DNA of 41,318 bases from contig MNUQ01000125.1 of assembly GCA_001871085.1 (NCBI GenBank), positions 1-41,318 on the forward strand, in the 5' to 3' direction. The stretch comes from Desulfovibrionaceae bacterium CG1_02_65_16 (lineage in GTDB: Bacteria; Desulfobacterota; Desulfovibrionia; Desulfovibrionales; Desulfovibrionaceae). The notes beneath the pieces are model-generated. The model saw only the letters and a list, made by a program, of their open reading frames with translations. It made no database searches and was not told the DNA's origin. Shown here piece after piece: positions 1 to 9,778 of the stretch. The first letter of the stretch is position 1; every line of letters begins with the position of its first letter. Both the position numbers and the translations under genes were made by a program.

Positions 1-846
1 CTCGATCTTGTCGCCCAACGCCGCCTGCACCATATTGATGGAGCGGCGCAGCACAAGGTTCTGCCCCTGCCGCTCGAAGGTCTTGTCCTGCTCCACGCTG
101 ATGACCACGAAGAGGTCGCCATGCGGCCCGCCGTTGACGCCGGGTTCGCCCTCGCCGCGCAGACGCAGACGCGAGCCGTCGTCCACGCCGGCGGGAATGC
201 GCACCTTGAGCTCGCGCACCTGGCTGGTCACGCCTGCTCCGTGACAGGCGGAGCAGAATTTGGTGATGATCTTGCCCCGGCCATGGCAGGTGGGACAAGT
301 TACGGAGATGCGGAAGAAGCCCTGGGCTTGCTGCACATGGCCCGTGCCGCGGCACTGGCGGCAGTCCGTCATCTCGGAGCCGGGCTCCGCGCCGGTGCCC
401 TTGCACTGGTCGCAAGGGACGTTGGTGGGGATTTTAAGCTGCACCTCGTCGCCCTTGGCGGCCTGGCGGAAGGAGATGTGCAGGTTGTAGCGCAGGTCCA
501 TGCCGGCCTGCGGACGCCTGCCGCCGCGCCCGCCGCCGCCGGAGAAGCCGAAGACCTCGCCGAAGATGTCGCTGAAGGCGCCGAAGATGTCCTCGGACGA
601 GGAGAATCCAGCGCCGTTGCCGTTCAGGCCTTCGTGTCCGAAGGTATCGTAGCGGCGGCGCTTCTCGGGATCACGCAGCACGTCATAGGCCTCGGCCGCC
701 TCCTTGAACTTCTGCTCGGCCTCGGGGTCGTCCTGGTTGCGGTCGGGGTGGAATTCAAAGGCCAGTTTCCGGTAGGCCTTTTTAAGCCCATCTTCGGTGA
801 CTGTGCGCTCAACGCCCAGAATTTCGTAGAAATCGCGTTTGGCCAT
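1..846 (-). CDS. dnaJ: Chaperone DnaJ (Hsp40), C-terminus cut off by window edge
   Basis: Co-chaperone that delivers unfolded proteins to DnaK and stimulates its ATPase. The 282 codons present show, in order, an N-terminal J domain starting MAKRDFYEILGVE with the HPD tripeptide that contacts DnaK, a Gly/Phe-rich linker (residues about 95-120), and four CxxCxGxG zinc-finger repeats (CDQCKGTG, CRQCRGTG, CPTCHGRG, CSACHGAG) followed by the start of the substrate-binding domain. The reading frame is still open at base 1, so roughly the last quarter of a normal 370-380 aa DnaJ lies outside. The ATG at 846 is 9 bp after the rpoZ stop, so the two are probably co-transcribed. The identification is secure. 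Confidence 0.97.
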   Translation of the reverse strand, partial: MAKRDFYEILGVERTVTEDGLKKAYRKLAFEFHPDRNQDDPEAEQKFKEAAEAYDVLRDPEKRRRYDTFGHEGLNGNGAGFSSSEDIFGAFSDIFGEVFGFSGGGGRGGRRPQAGMDLRYNLHISFRQAAKGDEVQLKIPTNVPCDQCKGTGAEPGSEMTDCRQCRGTGHVQQAQGFFRISVTCPTCHGRGKIITKFCSACHGAGVTSQVRELKVRIPAGVDDGSRLRLRGEGEPGVNGGPHGDLFVVISVEQDKTFERQGQNLVLRRSINMVQAALGDKIE

Positions 847-855
847 GATCCGGTC

Positions 856-1089
856 TTACGCCTCGGTGGCCGGTTCCGGAAGCTCAATGCCAGCCTCGGG
901 GATGGCGTCGCCGGGGAGCACCTTGCCCTCGGCGATTTCGCGCAGGGCCGTAACGGCCTCCTTGTTGTGCGAATCGATGAGCGGGGGATAGCCCTCGCGG
1001 TACTGCTTCACGCGCTTGATGGCCATCTGCACGATGAGGAAACGATTGGGAACTTTCTCCAGACAATCTTCAACAGTGATTCTCGCCAT
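856..1089 (-). CDS. rpoZ: RNA polymerase omega subunit
   Basis: A 77-aa protein beginning [17 protein letters not shown], the typical N-terminus of RpoZ, followed by the conserved [12 protein letters not shown] helix and a short acidic tail. Omega binds the beta' subunit and helps core RNA polymerase assemble. The longer reading frame upstream is not needed: the ATG at 1089 follows an AAGGAG-like stretch and gives the family's usual length. It sits between the DUF4340 gene and dnaJ on the same strand. The rpoZ-dnaJ gap is 9 bp, while 58 bp separate it from the DUF4340 gene. Confidence 0.95.
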   Translation of the reverse strand: MARITVEDCLEKVPNRFLIVQMAIKRVKQYREGYPPLIDSHNKEAVTALREIAEGKVLPGDAIPEAGIELPEPATEA

Positions 1090-1147
1090 GAGACACTCCT
1101 TGCAAAGGGATGTTGAACGAACCGCCGCGCGGCGGGGGAACAGACGC

Positions 1148-2506
1148 CTAGGGCGTCTTGAGCTGACGCGCGGGCAGATAGCCTTGCACATCTTCGAGCA
1201 GCTGGCTGGAGACCGGGTAGAACATCTCCTCCGAACCCACCTTGAGCCAGCACTGATCCGCCGGGAGGCGGGGATCGGAATAGAACGTAAACGAAGACAA
1301 CACCTTGCCGTCCTTCGAGAGAAGATCAAGCACGAGGCGCTGCGCCGCCGGGTATGCCAGCCGGGTCACGGGTTCCGCTTCGAACCTTAACTCTTTAAGT
1401 CGCCAAAGCGTCATGTCAATACCCGACATCTTGCGGCCGTTGTCGCGGTCCTCCCAGCCGGTGGGACTTTTGTCCACCGCCAGTGTCTGGTTGCTCATCA
1501 CCGCAAAAATGCGCGCGCCCTCCACTTTGGTGGAGTCGAAGTTCACCACGCCGCGCCACTGCATGTCGTAGGCCTGCCGGATGAGGCTTTTGGCCTTGTC
1601 CTTGTCCAGCAGAAAGCCGCCGGGATGCCGGCTGGAGCGGCCATAGACCTGATCGCCGTCCAGCGGGGGAAAGAGCTCCAGGCGCAGCGGCGCGCTCGCC
1701 TTGGGCATCAGCATCTCAATGACGCAGGCCGGCTTCGTGGGCGCCTGCCGGTCGGGCTTGGTCAAAATGACATCCGCGGTGATGGCCGTAAGGTTGTGCA
1801 GATAGAGGCGGACCTCCGAGGCGGTGAGGGTGGTGCCCTTCAAGTTCGTCGGCTCGGTGAAGGTGAACAGGTCGTCCTTGCGCTCCATGTCCCACTGCAC
1901 GCCATGGGCGCTGTACAGGGTCAGGCGCTGCACGTCCTCGCCGCGCACGTCAAGCAGGCGCGCGTCGAAGTAATAGTCGGCCGGTTTGACAAAATGGTGC
2001 AGCACGCTCGCGTCCATGAGGAACACCACCTCCGGTGCCAGCGAACTATGGGCGTACAGGGCCGCGCCGGTGGGCGTCTCGTGGCCCAGGGTCACGCGCG
2101 CGGGACGGTCGTCGGAGCTGATGGGCTTGATGAGCATCTGCACCGTGGGCGCGTCAAAACCAAGCTGCGAAACATCGACGCCGCTGGACGGGTCCAGGGT
2201 CTGCCGGGGGCGGTTCTGAACGATGGAGGCGAGCAGCGCCTCAACGCGGGCGGTATCGGCCGGAACGGGCACGGCGTCGGCCTCGCCGCCGTCCATGCGC
2301 ACAACCCAGCCGCCGGTCTCGCGCAACAGGGTGTAGCGCTCTTTGGGGGTCGCCACCTCAAGGCTCTGCACGGCGTCGATGGACAGATCAGGCCAGACGC
2401 CGAGGGCCAGGCGCTGTTCCTGTTGATAGAGGAAATAGCCGACGCCGAACGCCACCAAAAGCGCAATCAGCAGCAGCATTCCGAAACGTGACGAGGAATT
2501 GGTCAA
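1148..2506 (-). CDS. DUF4340-domain membrane-anchored protein
   Basis: A 452-aa protein with one N-terminal hydrophobic segment (about residues 9-26, [18 protein letters not shown]) and a large, probably periplasmic, remainder. The overall pattern (short anchor, then repeated beta-rich segments with phrases like [14 protein letters not shown] and [15 protein letters not shown]) matches the DUF4340 family. These proteins often sit beside gliding-type ABC transporter genes (GldG-like), but here the upstream neighbour is a divergent tRNA-modification gene, so that partner is not next door. Function is unknown. It is first in a minus-strand run ahead of rpoZ and dnaJ. The family call is moderately sure; no catalytic motif was seen. 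Confidence 0.75.
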   Translation of the reverse strand: MTNSSSRFGMLLLIALLVAFGVGYFLYQQEQRLALGVWPDLSIDAVQSLEVATPKERYTLLRETGGWVVRMDGGEADAVPVPADTARVEALLASIVQNRPRQTLDPSSGVDVSQLGFDAPTVQMLIKPISSDDRPARVTLGHETPTGAALYAHSSLAPEVVFLMDASVLHHFVKPADYYFDARLLDVRGEDVQRLTLYSAHGVQWDMERKDDLFTFTEPTNLKGTTLTASEVRLYLHNLTAITADVILTKPDRQAPTKPACVIEMLMPKASAPLRLELFPPLDGDQVYGRSSRHPGGFLLDKDKAKSLIRQAYDMQWRGVVNFDSTKVEGARIFAVMSNQTLAVDKSPTGWEDRDNGRKMSGIDMTLWRLKELRFEAEPVTRLAYPAAQRLVLDLLSKDGKVLSSFTFYSDPRLPADQCWLKVGSEEMFYPVSSQLLEDVQGYLPARQLKTP

Positions 2507-2708
2507 GGCGGGCCTTCCGGATATGGCTCAGGGCGGCGCCCCGGGAGAGAGTATCCTGAACCGCGCCAAGGGGGGCGCGGAACTTGATTGATTTGTCTAT
2601 CGGACCATCTCGCAAAGGAACTTCAGTTAACCGCGTGCATCTTGCATGTCAAGCGCAAATGACATAAGTCCCTCGGACCGTTTCCGCCGCTTTTGAGAGG
2701 AGATCCCC

Positions 2709-3503
2709 ATGGCCGGTTTTGGCAAGTTGTCGTTTGCGCAAAAGAAATGCGTCAGCACCGTTGGCATGCTGATGCAAAAAACCGGCATGGCCGGACCGGG
2801 AGCGCGCATCGGCGTTGCTGTTTCCGGCGGGGTGGACAGCTTCGCCCTCATCAAAATCCTCACCATCCGCAAGGCCATTATGCCGTTCCCCATTGAGCTG
2901 ATGGTGCTGCATGTGAACCCCGGATTTTCCCCGGAAAGCCACCTCCCGCTTGTCGAATGGACCAAGCGCGAGGGACTGGCCGCACACATAGAACTCACCG
3001 ACCACGGGCCGCGCGCGCACTCCGAGGAGAACCGCAAGAACTCGCCCTGCTTCTTTTGCAGCATGCTGCGCCGCAAACGCCTGTTCGACCTGTGCTGCCA
3101 GTATGGCCTGACGCATCTCGCCTTTGGCCACAACGCCGACGACCTCGTGGTGACCTTCTTTATGAACGTGGTGCAAAACGGACGGGTGGACGGGCTTTCC
3201 GCCAGCGAGGATTTCTTCGGCGGCCGGCTCAAGGTCGTGCGTCCGGCGCTGTTTCTGGAAAAGTCCTTCATGCGCGCCGCCGCCCGCCAGTGGGAGCTGC
3301 CCGTGTGGAAAAACGATTGCCCGTCATCCGGCGCCACGCGCCGCACAGAGGTTTACGACTGGCTGCAGCTGGAGATGGGCCGCGACAAGCGCATCCGCAA
3401 CAACATATTCAATGCGCTGACGCGCTATCAGCTGAACCGGCAGCTGGACCGGCCCGCGCCCGCCGAGGCCCCTGCCGAAGCGCCTGACGGAAGCCCGGCT
3501 TGA
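2709..3503 (+). CDS. TtcA-like PP-loop ATPase, tRNA thiolation
   Basis: A 264-aa N-type ATP pyrophosphatase. The PP-loop SGGVDS is at residues 39-44 and the GHNADDLVVTFFMN segment at about 140-153 matches the second conserved TtcA motif. A CxxC pair (C114, C117) and a later cysteine (C204) fit the three-cysteine iron-sulfur site of the TtcA family, which inserts sulfur at C32 of some tRNAs. The Pro/Ala-rich tail after residue 245 is not conserved in character. AGAGGAG at about 2695-2701 is well placed for the ATG at 2709. It is transcribed divergently from the DUF4340 gene. Substrate specificity (cytidine 32 or another base) cannot be told from sequence alone. Confidence 0.85.
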   Translation: MAGFGKLSFAQKKCVSTVGMLMQKTGMAGPGARIGVAVSGGVDSFALIKILTIRKAIMPFPIELMVLHVNPGFSPESHLPLVEWTKREGLAAHIELTDHGPRAHSEENRKNSPCFFCSMLRRKRLFDLCCQYGLTHLAFGHNADDLVVTFFMNVVQNGRVDGLSASEDFFGGRLKVVRPALFLEKSFMRAAARQWELPVWKNDCPSSGATRRTEVYDWLQLEMGRDKRIRNNIFNALTRYQLNRQLDRPAPAEAPAEAPDGSPA

Positions 3504-3578
3504 CCCTCCCGCAGTGATGGGCTAGGTGTTGAAGCTCCACTCGGATGCACCAACCCCAAGGCGATACCGCAAAAAGTC

Positions 3579-4481
3579 ATGTTGTTCGGCCGGTTCCATA
3601 TCGTCGTGTTCCGCGAAAAGCGCGGCACCACGCATAAGATCAAAATGCGCGGCTGGATGCTGCTGGGCATTGGGCTTTTGCTTGTGCTTATGCTTGCGGG
3701 CAACCTGCTGCTGCTGCGCGACATGACCTCCGGCGGACCGCTGGAGCGCAGCCTCAACCTGAGCGAGAAATCCGCCAACGAGCAGAAGTCCCAGCTGCTG
3801 AACCTGAGCCAAAAGCTTGTGAGCCTGCAGAAAGACGTGGCGCGCATCCGCGACTTCGACTCCAAGCTGCGCGTCATGATCAATCTGGAGCAGGAAAATC
3901 CCATGAGCGTCGCCCCCCGCGGCGGACCCGGGCAGGACGGAACCCGCGGCTATCTGCCCATTTACAGGCAGGAGTTGCTGGCCCGCAAGATGAACGAATT
4001 TCTGCGCCAGCTCTCCGTTGAGGCCCGGCTTGAGGAAGTGCGCCAGCAGGAAGTCATCCAGCGTCTGCGCGCCAACAGGGACGTGCTCGAATCCACGCCC
4101 AGCGTCTGGCCTGCCGGCGGCTGGGTCACCTCCGGATTCGGCTGGCGCAGCTCGCCCTTCACCGCCAAGAAGGAATTCCATAAGGGGCTGGACATCTCCG
4201 CCCCGGCGGGCACCCCCATTTACGCACCCTCCCGCGGGGTGGTCTCGTTCATCGAGCGCGACCCCTCCTACGGGCTCATCCTGAACATCACCCACGGCGC
4301 CGGCCTGGTGACCCGCTACGCCCATCTCCAGGGCGTGAACGTGAAGCAGGGGCAAACGGTGCAGCGCGGCGATGTCATCGCCTTCATCGGCGACACCGGC
4401 CGCAGCACCGGTCCGCACGTGCATTACGAGGTGCGCATCGGCGGCGTGCCGGTCAATCCCATGCGCTACATCCTGAACTAA
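3579..4481 (+). CDS. M23-family metallopeptidase, membrane-anchored
   Basis: A 300-aa protein with a short basic N-terminus, one transmembrane segment (about residues 26-47), a helical probable coiled-coil stretch (about 58-170) and a C-terminal LytM/M23 domain (about 178-300). Zinc-binding motifs are visible: HKGLD (HxxxD) and the closing GPHVHYEV (HxH). Such proteins cut peptidoglycan cross-links, or act as scaffolds when degenerate; here the zinc ligands look intact. The domain order resembles the MepM/NlpD-like cell-envelope peptidases. It ends 137 bp before fliR, so a link to the flagellar block is possible but unproven. No strong ribosome binding site was seen ahead of the ATG. Confidence 0.9.
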   Translation: MLFGRFHIVVFREKRGTTHKIKMRGWMLLGIGLLLVLMLAGNLLLLRDMTSGGPLERSLNLSEKSANEQKSQLLNLSQKLVSLQKDVARIRDFDSKLRVMINLEQENPMSVAPRGGPGQDGTRGYLPIYRQELLARKMNEFLRQLSVEARLEEVRQQEVIQRLRANRDVLESTPSVWPAGGWVTSGFGWRSSPFTAKKEFHKGLDISAPAGTPIYAPSRGVVSFIERDPSYGLILNITHGAGLVTRYAHLQGVNVKQGQTVQRGDVIAFIGDTGRSTGPHVHYEVRIGGVPVNPMRYILN

Positions 4482-4618
4482 CCAAACGGCCAAGCGGCCA
4501 GGGCTGGCAGCCCCGGCGCGGCTTTCCCTTTACGCCCCGCACAAGGTGGGCTAGGCTGCCTCGTATCGCGCGGCCCGGCCGCGCTGGGGCGAGACAGCAG
4601 GAAGCGGACTAGCGGGCA

Positions 4619-5404
4619 ATGGACATCTTCAATTTCGACCCGAGAATGGTTTTAAGCTTCTACCTCACGCTGTTCCGCGTCAGCGTGGTGCTCTTCATCA
4701 TGCCCTTTTTCGGCGACACGTTGCCCAACGTCATCAAGGCCACGCTGATGATCGTGCTCACGCTCGCCGTGTGGCCCAAGCTCTCCTTTCCAGCCAGCTT
4801 CTATCCGGCCAATCCCATGAACATCGCCGTCATGTTCGCCGGCGAGGTCGTGCTCGGCCTCACCCTGGGCTGCATTGTGCGCATGATCATAGCCGCCGTG
4901 CAAATAGGCGGCGCCATCATAAACTTCCAAATGGGCTTCTCCATGGTCAACTCCATCGACCCCCTGACCGGACAGGAGGAGCCCATGACCACGCACTTCA
5001 TCTACATGTGCACCATGCTCACCTTCCTCTCGCTCAACGGGCACCTGCACCTCATCCGCGCACTGGGCGCCAGCTTCGACCTGGTGCCTCCTGGCGGGCT
5101 TTTTTTATCGCCGGAGCTGATGACCGAGGTAATGGTCTTCTCCAAGCAGATGTTCCTGCTCGGGGTGCGCATCGCCGCGCCGGTCATCATGGCGCTGTTC
5201 CTTGTGGATCTCGCGCTGGCGCTTATTTCGCGCACGGCGCCGCAAATGAATATCCTCGTCATGGGCTTTCCGCTCAAGATCGCAGTGGGCTTTCTGTTCC
5301 TGTCCTACGTAATGGAGATGATGAGCGACTATGTGACCAGCTTCATCAACTCCATGGACGCCGTGATGATGCATTTGATGAAGCTCGGCGTTCCGCATTC
5401 CTAA
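4619..5404 (+). CDS. fliR: Flagellar export gate protein FliR
   Basis: A 261-aa polytopic membrane protein of the FliR/SpaR family, part of the export gate of the flagellar type III secretion system with FliP and FliQ. Recognisable family features are the N-terminal FRVSVVLFIMPFFGD stretch, the long GEVVLGLTLGCIVRMIIAAVQ helix followed by GFSMVN and DP, and the C-terminal ISRTAPQMNILVMGFPLKI segment. Length is normal. It opens the run fliR-flhB-flhA, with 24 bp before flhB. fliP and fliQ are not in the window. Confidence 0.96.
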   Translation: MDIFNFDPRMVLSFYLTLFRVSVVLFIMPFFGDTLPNVIKATLMIVLTLAVWPKLSFPASFYPANPMNIAVMFAGEVVLGLTLGCIVRMIIAAVQIGGAIINFQMGFSMVNSIDPLTGQEEPMTTHFIYMCTMLTFLSLNGHLHLIRALGASFDLVPPGGLFLSPELMTEVMVFSKQMFLLGVRIAAPVIMALFLVDLALALISRTAPQMNILVMGFPLKIAVGFLFLSYVMEMMSDYVTSFINSMDAVMMHLMKLGVPHS

Positions 5405-5428
5405 CCACCGGGAAGGACCGCGCCCAAG

Positions 5429-6493
5429 ATGTCCAGAGAAGATCCTAGCAGAACAGAAAAAGCGACCCAAAAACGCGTCAAAAAAGCGCGTGATGAAGGC
5501 AGTGTCGCCCGCTCCACCGAGCTAAGCAAGGCGGTGGTGCTGCTCGTCGCCGTCATCGCCCTGCGCTACATGATCCCCTATCTCTACAAGAACTTCCAGG
5601 ACGTGTTTCAGTGGTTCCTCACCGAGGGCATCGCCCAAGACCTCGACCAGCAATCTGTGTACAAAATGTTCGTCTGGTCGCTGGGGAAAATGGCGCTCAT
5701 GACGGTGCCGCTCATGGTCATCATCGCCACCACGGCCTTTTTGGTGGTGCGGCTGCAAGTGGGCAAGCTCTGGAGCTTCAAGTGGCACTGGGACCGCATC
5801 AATTTCAACATATTTAGCGCCCTCAAGCAGCTCATCATCAGCCCGGACACGCTTGTCCGCTTGGCCCGCAGCATCGGCCAGGCAATGGTGGTGGCCATCG
5901 CCCCGTACCTCGTCATCAAGGAGGAACTGCCCAACCTGGCGCCGCTGTTCCATCAGAACATCCTCGGCATCACCAGCTACATGCTGCTGGTGGCCTATAA
6001 GATGGTCTGCTACGCGCTGGTGCCCATGATCCTCATTGCCCTGGCCGACCTGTGGTATGTGCGTTTTCGTTACGACGACAACCTCATGATGACCAAGGAG
6101 GAGGTCAAGGACGAGCGCCGGCAGGTCGAGGGCGACCCCATGGTGAAGCAGAAGCAGCTGCGCAAGATGTATGAGGTCATGGGCCGGCGGCTCAAAAGCA
6201 CCGTGCCCAAGGCCGACGTGGTCATCACCAACCCGACGCATTACGCCATCGCCCTGCTTTACGACCTGAAGGAGGCGCCGGCTCCCATGGTCATCGCCAA
6301 GGGCGCGGACGCCATCGCCAAGCGCATTCGCGAAATCGCCATCGAGAACGACGTTCCCATCCACGAAAATCCACCCCTGGCACAGGCTTTGTATAAGCAG
6401 GTGGAAATCGGCGAGACAATCCCCGAGGAAATGTATCAGGCCGTGGCCGCCATTTTGGCCAAGCTCTCGAAATTCAAGAGCCGCCGAGCCTGA
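5429..6493 (+). CDS. flhB: Flagellar export switch protein FlhB
   Basis: A 354-aa protein with four transmembrane helices (about residues 30-215) and a cytoplasmic C-terminal domain. The N-terminus (residues 6-20, RTEKATQKRVKKARD) is the usual FlhB signature. The autocleavage site NPTH is intact at residues 268-271; cleavage between N and P normally lets FlhB switch export from hook to filament substrates. The following HYAIALLYD and KGADAIAKRIREIA stretches are typical. Upstream fliR ends 24 bp before; flhA starts 60 bp after. Length and motifs are normal. Confidence 0.97.
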   Translation: MSREDPSRTEKATQKRVKKARDEGSVARSTELSKAVVLLVAVIALRYMIPYLYKNFQDVFQWFLTEGIAQDLDQQSVYKMFVWSLGKMALMTVPLMVIIATTAFLVVRLQVGKLWSFKWHWDRINFNIFSALKQLIISPDTLVRLARSIGQAMVVAIAPYLVIKEELPNLAPLFHQNILGITSYMLLVAYKMVCYALVPMILIALADLWYVRFRYDDNLMMTKEEVKDERRQVEGDPMVKQKQLRKMYEVMGRRLKSTVPKADVVITNPTHYAIALLYDLKEAPAPMVIAKGADAIAKRIREIAIENDVPIHENPPLAQALYKQVEIGETIPEEMYQAVAAILAKLSKFKSRRA

Positions 6494-6553
6494 TCCGCCC
6501 TCACAGAGGACTGATGTTCCCGCCGGTTTGAAACCGCCAGGAGCGTCAACAAA

Positions 6554-8659
6554 ATGTCCTCGAGCGCCAAATTCGCCTCAATCGACATCGACTACGCCAA
6601 ATTCGCCAAGCAAGGCGATGTCATGCTCGCCATCGGCGTCGTCATCATCCTGATGATGATGCTCGTGCCGGTTCCAACCATCGTGCTCGACCTCATGTTG
6701 ACGCTGAGCATCTCGCTGAGCATGGTCGTGCTCATCACGTGCATGTTCATGGAATCGCCCATGGAGTTCACCATCTTCCCGTCCCTGCTGCTCGTCACAA
6801 CCTTGATGCGTCTTTCGCTCAACGTGGCGGCCACGCGGCTGGTGCTGCTGCACGGCGACGAGGGCACCAGCGCGGCGGGCTCGGTCATCCAGAGCTTCGG
6901 CGAGTTCGTGGTGGGCGGCAACTACGCCATCGGCATCGTCATCTACTTCATCCTGTTCACCATCAACAAAACCGTCATCGTCTCCGGTATGACGCGCATC
7001 GCCGAAGTGGCCGCGCGCTTTACCCTGGACTCCATGCCCGGCAAGCAGATGGCCGTTGAGGCGGACCTCAACGCAGGGCTCATCGACGAACCCGAGGCCA
7101 CCAAGCGCCGCAACAGAATCCGCAAGGAGGCCGACTTCTACGGCGCCATGGACGGCGCGGGCAAGTTCGTGCAAGGCGACGTGAAGGCCGGCATGATTCT
7201 GCTGTTCATCAACGTCATCGGCGGGTTCTTCATCGGCGTGCTGCAAAAGGGCATGAGCTGGCAGGAGGCCGCGCGCACCTATACCCTGCTCTCCATCGGC
7301 GACGGGCTGGTCTCCACCATCCCCTCGCTCATCATCGCCACGGGGTCGGGCATCATCGTCTCGCGCGCGGCGGCCGAGGCCAAGATGGGCGAGGAGTTCC
7401 TTGGTCAGCTGACCTTCCACCACCGGGCGCTCAAGCTCGTATCGGGCATCCTCGTGGTGTTCGCCCTGGTGCCGGGGCTGCCCACCCTGCCCTTCCTGCT
7501 GTTCGCCGCGCTCATTTTCTGGGTGGCGCGCATGGCCGAACGCACCCGCCCGGCCCACGACGCCCAGCAGCAGGCCGAGAAGGACAAGGCCAACGGCGGC
7601 CCCAAGCTGGACACCCCAGAGGAAGTGCAGGCCCTGCTGCCGCTGGATCAGCTGGAGCTGGAGGTTGGCTACGGCCTCATCCCCCTTGTGGACGAGGAGC
7701 AGAACGGCAACCTGCTCTCGCGCATCCGCAGCATCCGCCGGCAGTTTGCGCTGGACATGGGCGTGGTCATCCCCTCGCTGCACCTGCGCGACAACCTGCA
7801 GCTGAAGCCCGGCGAATACCGCGTGCTGGTGAAAGGCAACCCCATCGCCTCGGCGGAGATTCTCATCGACCATTTCCTGGCCATGGACCCCGGCGACGCC
7901 AAGCACCACATCGACGGCGTGGCCACGGTGGAGCCGGCCTTCAACCTTCCCGCCGTGTGGATTCCCGAGGCCCGGCGCGAGGCCGCCATGCTGGCCGGCT
8001 ACACGGTGGTCGATCCCTCCACCGTCGTCGCCACGCATTTGACGGAAGTGTTCCGCCGCAACCTGCACGAGTTCCTGGGCCGGCAGGAGGTGCAGGAGCT
8101 GTTGAACAACCTGGCCAAGCGCGCGCCCAAGGCCGTGGAGAATCTGGTGCCCGGCGTGCTGTCGCTCGGCGTGGTGCAAAAGGTGCTGCAAAACCTCGTG
8201 CGCGAGGGCATCTCCATCCGCGACATGCTCTCCATCGTGGAGGCCCTGGCCGACTACGGTCCGGCCGTGCAGGAGCCCGCCGTGCTCACGGAGTATATCC
8301 GCTCGCGCATGGGCCGCACCATCGTCAAGGGGTACCTGTCCAGCGACAATTCCCTGCCCATTCTCACTCTCGCCAACGAAATCGACGTGGTGCTGGTGAA
8401 CAGCCTGCGCAACACCGACCAGGGCGGCTATCTGGCGCTGGAGCCGTCCAAGGCCCAGCAAATCATCAAAAGCATCTCCACCGCGCAGGAAAACGCCGTG
8501 GCGACGGACGGACAGCCCGTGCTGCTGACCACCCCGCAGCTGCGGCCGCACTTGGCCCAATTGTTGCTTCGCTTTTTGCCGACACTGCCTGTGATTTCGC
8601 AGGCGGAGATACCGGCAGATATCCGAATCCAATCCCTGGCCACCGTAAAACTGAGCTGA
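6554..8659 (+). CDS. flhA: Flagellar export protein FlhA
   Basis: A 701-aa protein of the FHIPEP family: about eight transmembrane helices in the first 330 residues, then a large cytoplasmic domain that docks chaperone-substrate complexes. The loop reading MTRIAEVAARFTLDSMPGKQ, then EADLNAGLIDE, is the strongly conserved FHIPEP region. A Glu/Gln/Lys-rich linker at about 335-355 separates the two halves. It forms a nonameric ring in the export gate and uses the proton motive force. The stop is only 4 bp before flhF, so translation is probably coupled. Confidence 0.97.
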   Translation: MSSSAKFASIDIDYAKFAKQGDVMLAIGVVIILMMMLVPVPTIVLDLMLTLSISLSMVVLITCMFMESPMEFTIFPSLLLVTTLMRLSLNVAATRLVLLHGDEGTSAAGSVIQSFGEFVVGGNYAIGIVIYFILFTINKTVIVSGMTRIAEVAARFTLDSMPGKQMAVEADLNAGLIDEPEATKRRNRIRKEADFYGAMDGAGKFVQGDVKAGMILLFINVIGGFFIGVLQKGMSWQEAARTYTLLSIGDGLVSTIPSLIIATGSGIIVSRAAAEAKMGEEFLGQLTFHHRALKLVSGILVVFALVPGLPTLPFLLFAALIFWVARMAERTRPAHDAQQQAEKDKANGGPKLDTPEEVQALLPLDQLELEVGYGLIPLVDEEQNGNLLSRIRSIRRQFALDMGVVIPSLHLRDNLQLKPGEYRVLVKGNPIASAEILIDHFLAMDPGDAKHHIDGVATVEPAFNLPAVWIPEARREAAMLAGYTVVDPSTVVATHLTEVFRRNLHEFLGRQEVQELLNNLAKRAPKAVENLVPGVLSLGVVQKVLQNLVREGISIRDMLSIVEALADYGPAVQEPAVLTEYIRSRMGRTIVKGYLSSDNSLPILTLANEIDVVLVNSLRNTDQGGYLALEPSKAQQIIKSISTAQENAVATDGQPVLLTTPQLRPHLAQLLLRFLPTLPVISQAEIPADIRIQSLATVKLS

Positions 8660-8663
8660 AGCC

Positions 8664-9764
8664 ATGCACGTAAAAACATTCAAGGGATCGGACATGCAGG
8701 CCGCCCTGGCAAGGGTGAAGGCCGAACTTGGCGACGAGGCCATCATTCTGGGCACCAAGACCGTGCGGGGCGCCGCGGGCAAAGGCTGCGAGATCACCGC
8801 CGCCATCGACCCCAGAAACGCCGGCGGACAATCGGCCAACGCTCCCGTCATGCCCGCGCGCGACGCCTCGTCCATCATGCCGAGCATGGAGCCCGGCTCG
8901 TCGGACTGGGCCTACGAATGGCGACAGATCAAGGACCAGCTCATGGCCCTTGTGAAGCCGCAGCTCAACATGGAGGAGCTCGCGCCGCGCCAGCGCGTGG
9001 CCATCAAGTACCTTGAGCGCGAGGAGACCGACATGCAGGTGCTCCTGAACGTGTATTTGCAGCTCAAGGCCGATCCCGACCGGCCCATTCTGCCGGTGCT
9101 GGAATCCGTGGCGCCATGCTACGGCTTCGAGTCAAAAAAGTGGCGCCAGAAGTTTCATGTCTTCGCCGGGCCCCATGGCGTGGGCAAGACCCTGTCGCTC
9201 ATCCGCCTGGCCCTGCGTGAAAAGCACGAGCGGCCCAAGGCCCGCATCTGCGTTGTCGCGGCCGACCAAGGCCAGGGCAAGGGAAGGCTGGTGCTGCGCC
9301 ACTACGCGGATCTTTCCGGCCTGGCCTTCCGCGAGGCCGGCAGCGCCGAGGAAATGCAGGAGCTCCTCAAGGAAGCGCCCAAGTTCGACATGATCTTCAT
9401 CGACCTGCCGGGGCTTTCCGGCCGCGCCACCCTCGGCGAGCATCTGGCCGGCCTGGGCTTGCAGGAAGACTCGGACATGGCCGCGCATCTGGTTCTTGCG
9501 CCCTACTTCGCCGCAAGCCAGTATGCGGAGATAGCCCGGCGCTACCTGTGCCCGCAGTTGAGAAGTCTCATCTGGACGAAACTGGACGAAGCCTGTAGTT
9601 TCGGAGCGCTGCTGAACATGGCGCGGCTCACGGAACTGCCCGTATCCGCCCTCTCTTTTGGCCCGGGGCTCAAAAACAGCATTGCGCCGGCCTCAAGCGA
9701 TTTGTTATGGCGGCTGATCTTCAAGCACGCGCTGCCCGGCCAATCGGCCGAGCAAGCGGCGTAG
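8664..9764 (+). CDS. flhF: FlhF, SRP-type GTPase for flagellar placement
   Basis: A 366-aa protein at the normal flhA-flhF-flhG position. The N-terminus (MHVKTFKGSDMQAALARVK, then GDEAIILGTKTV) is that of FlhF, and the NG-type GTPase domain starts at about residue 160 with P-loop GPHGVGKT (169-176). TKLDEA (305-310), the guanine-specificity motif, is intact. Other GTPase motifs are unusual: the region expected to read DTYRxGA is AADQGQGKGRLVL, and the DTAGR motif is replaced by IDLPGLSG. FlhF marks the pole where the flagellum is built and works with FlhG. The changed motifs suggest altered GTP hydrolysis. Identity is secure; activity is not. Confidence 0.92.
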   Translation: MHVKTFKGSDMQAALARVKAELGDEAIILGTKTVRGAAGKGCEITAAIDPRNAGGQSANAPVMPARDASSIMPSMEPGSSDWAYEWRQIKDQLMALVKPQLNMEELAPRQRVAIKYLEREETDMQVLLNVYLQLKADPDRPILPVLESVAPCYGFESKKWRQKFHVFAGPHGVGKTLSLIRLALREKHERPKARICVVAADQGQGKGRLVLRHYADLSGLAFREAGSAEEMQELLKEAPKFDMIFIDLPGLSGRATLGEHLAGLGLQEDSDMAAHLVLAPYFAASQYAEIARRYLCPQLRSLIWTKLDEACSFGALLNMARLTELPVSALSFGPGLKNSIAPASSDLLWRLIFKHALPGQSAEQAA

Positions 9765-9778
9765 CAAGGCGAGGCATC

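Noticed and set aside
6578-8887. A long open frame on the minus strand opposite flhA
   Set aside because: It mirrors the codon bias of the GC-rich flhA gene; the protein is His/Gln/Val-rich with no domain, while flhA is certain.
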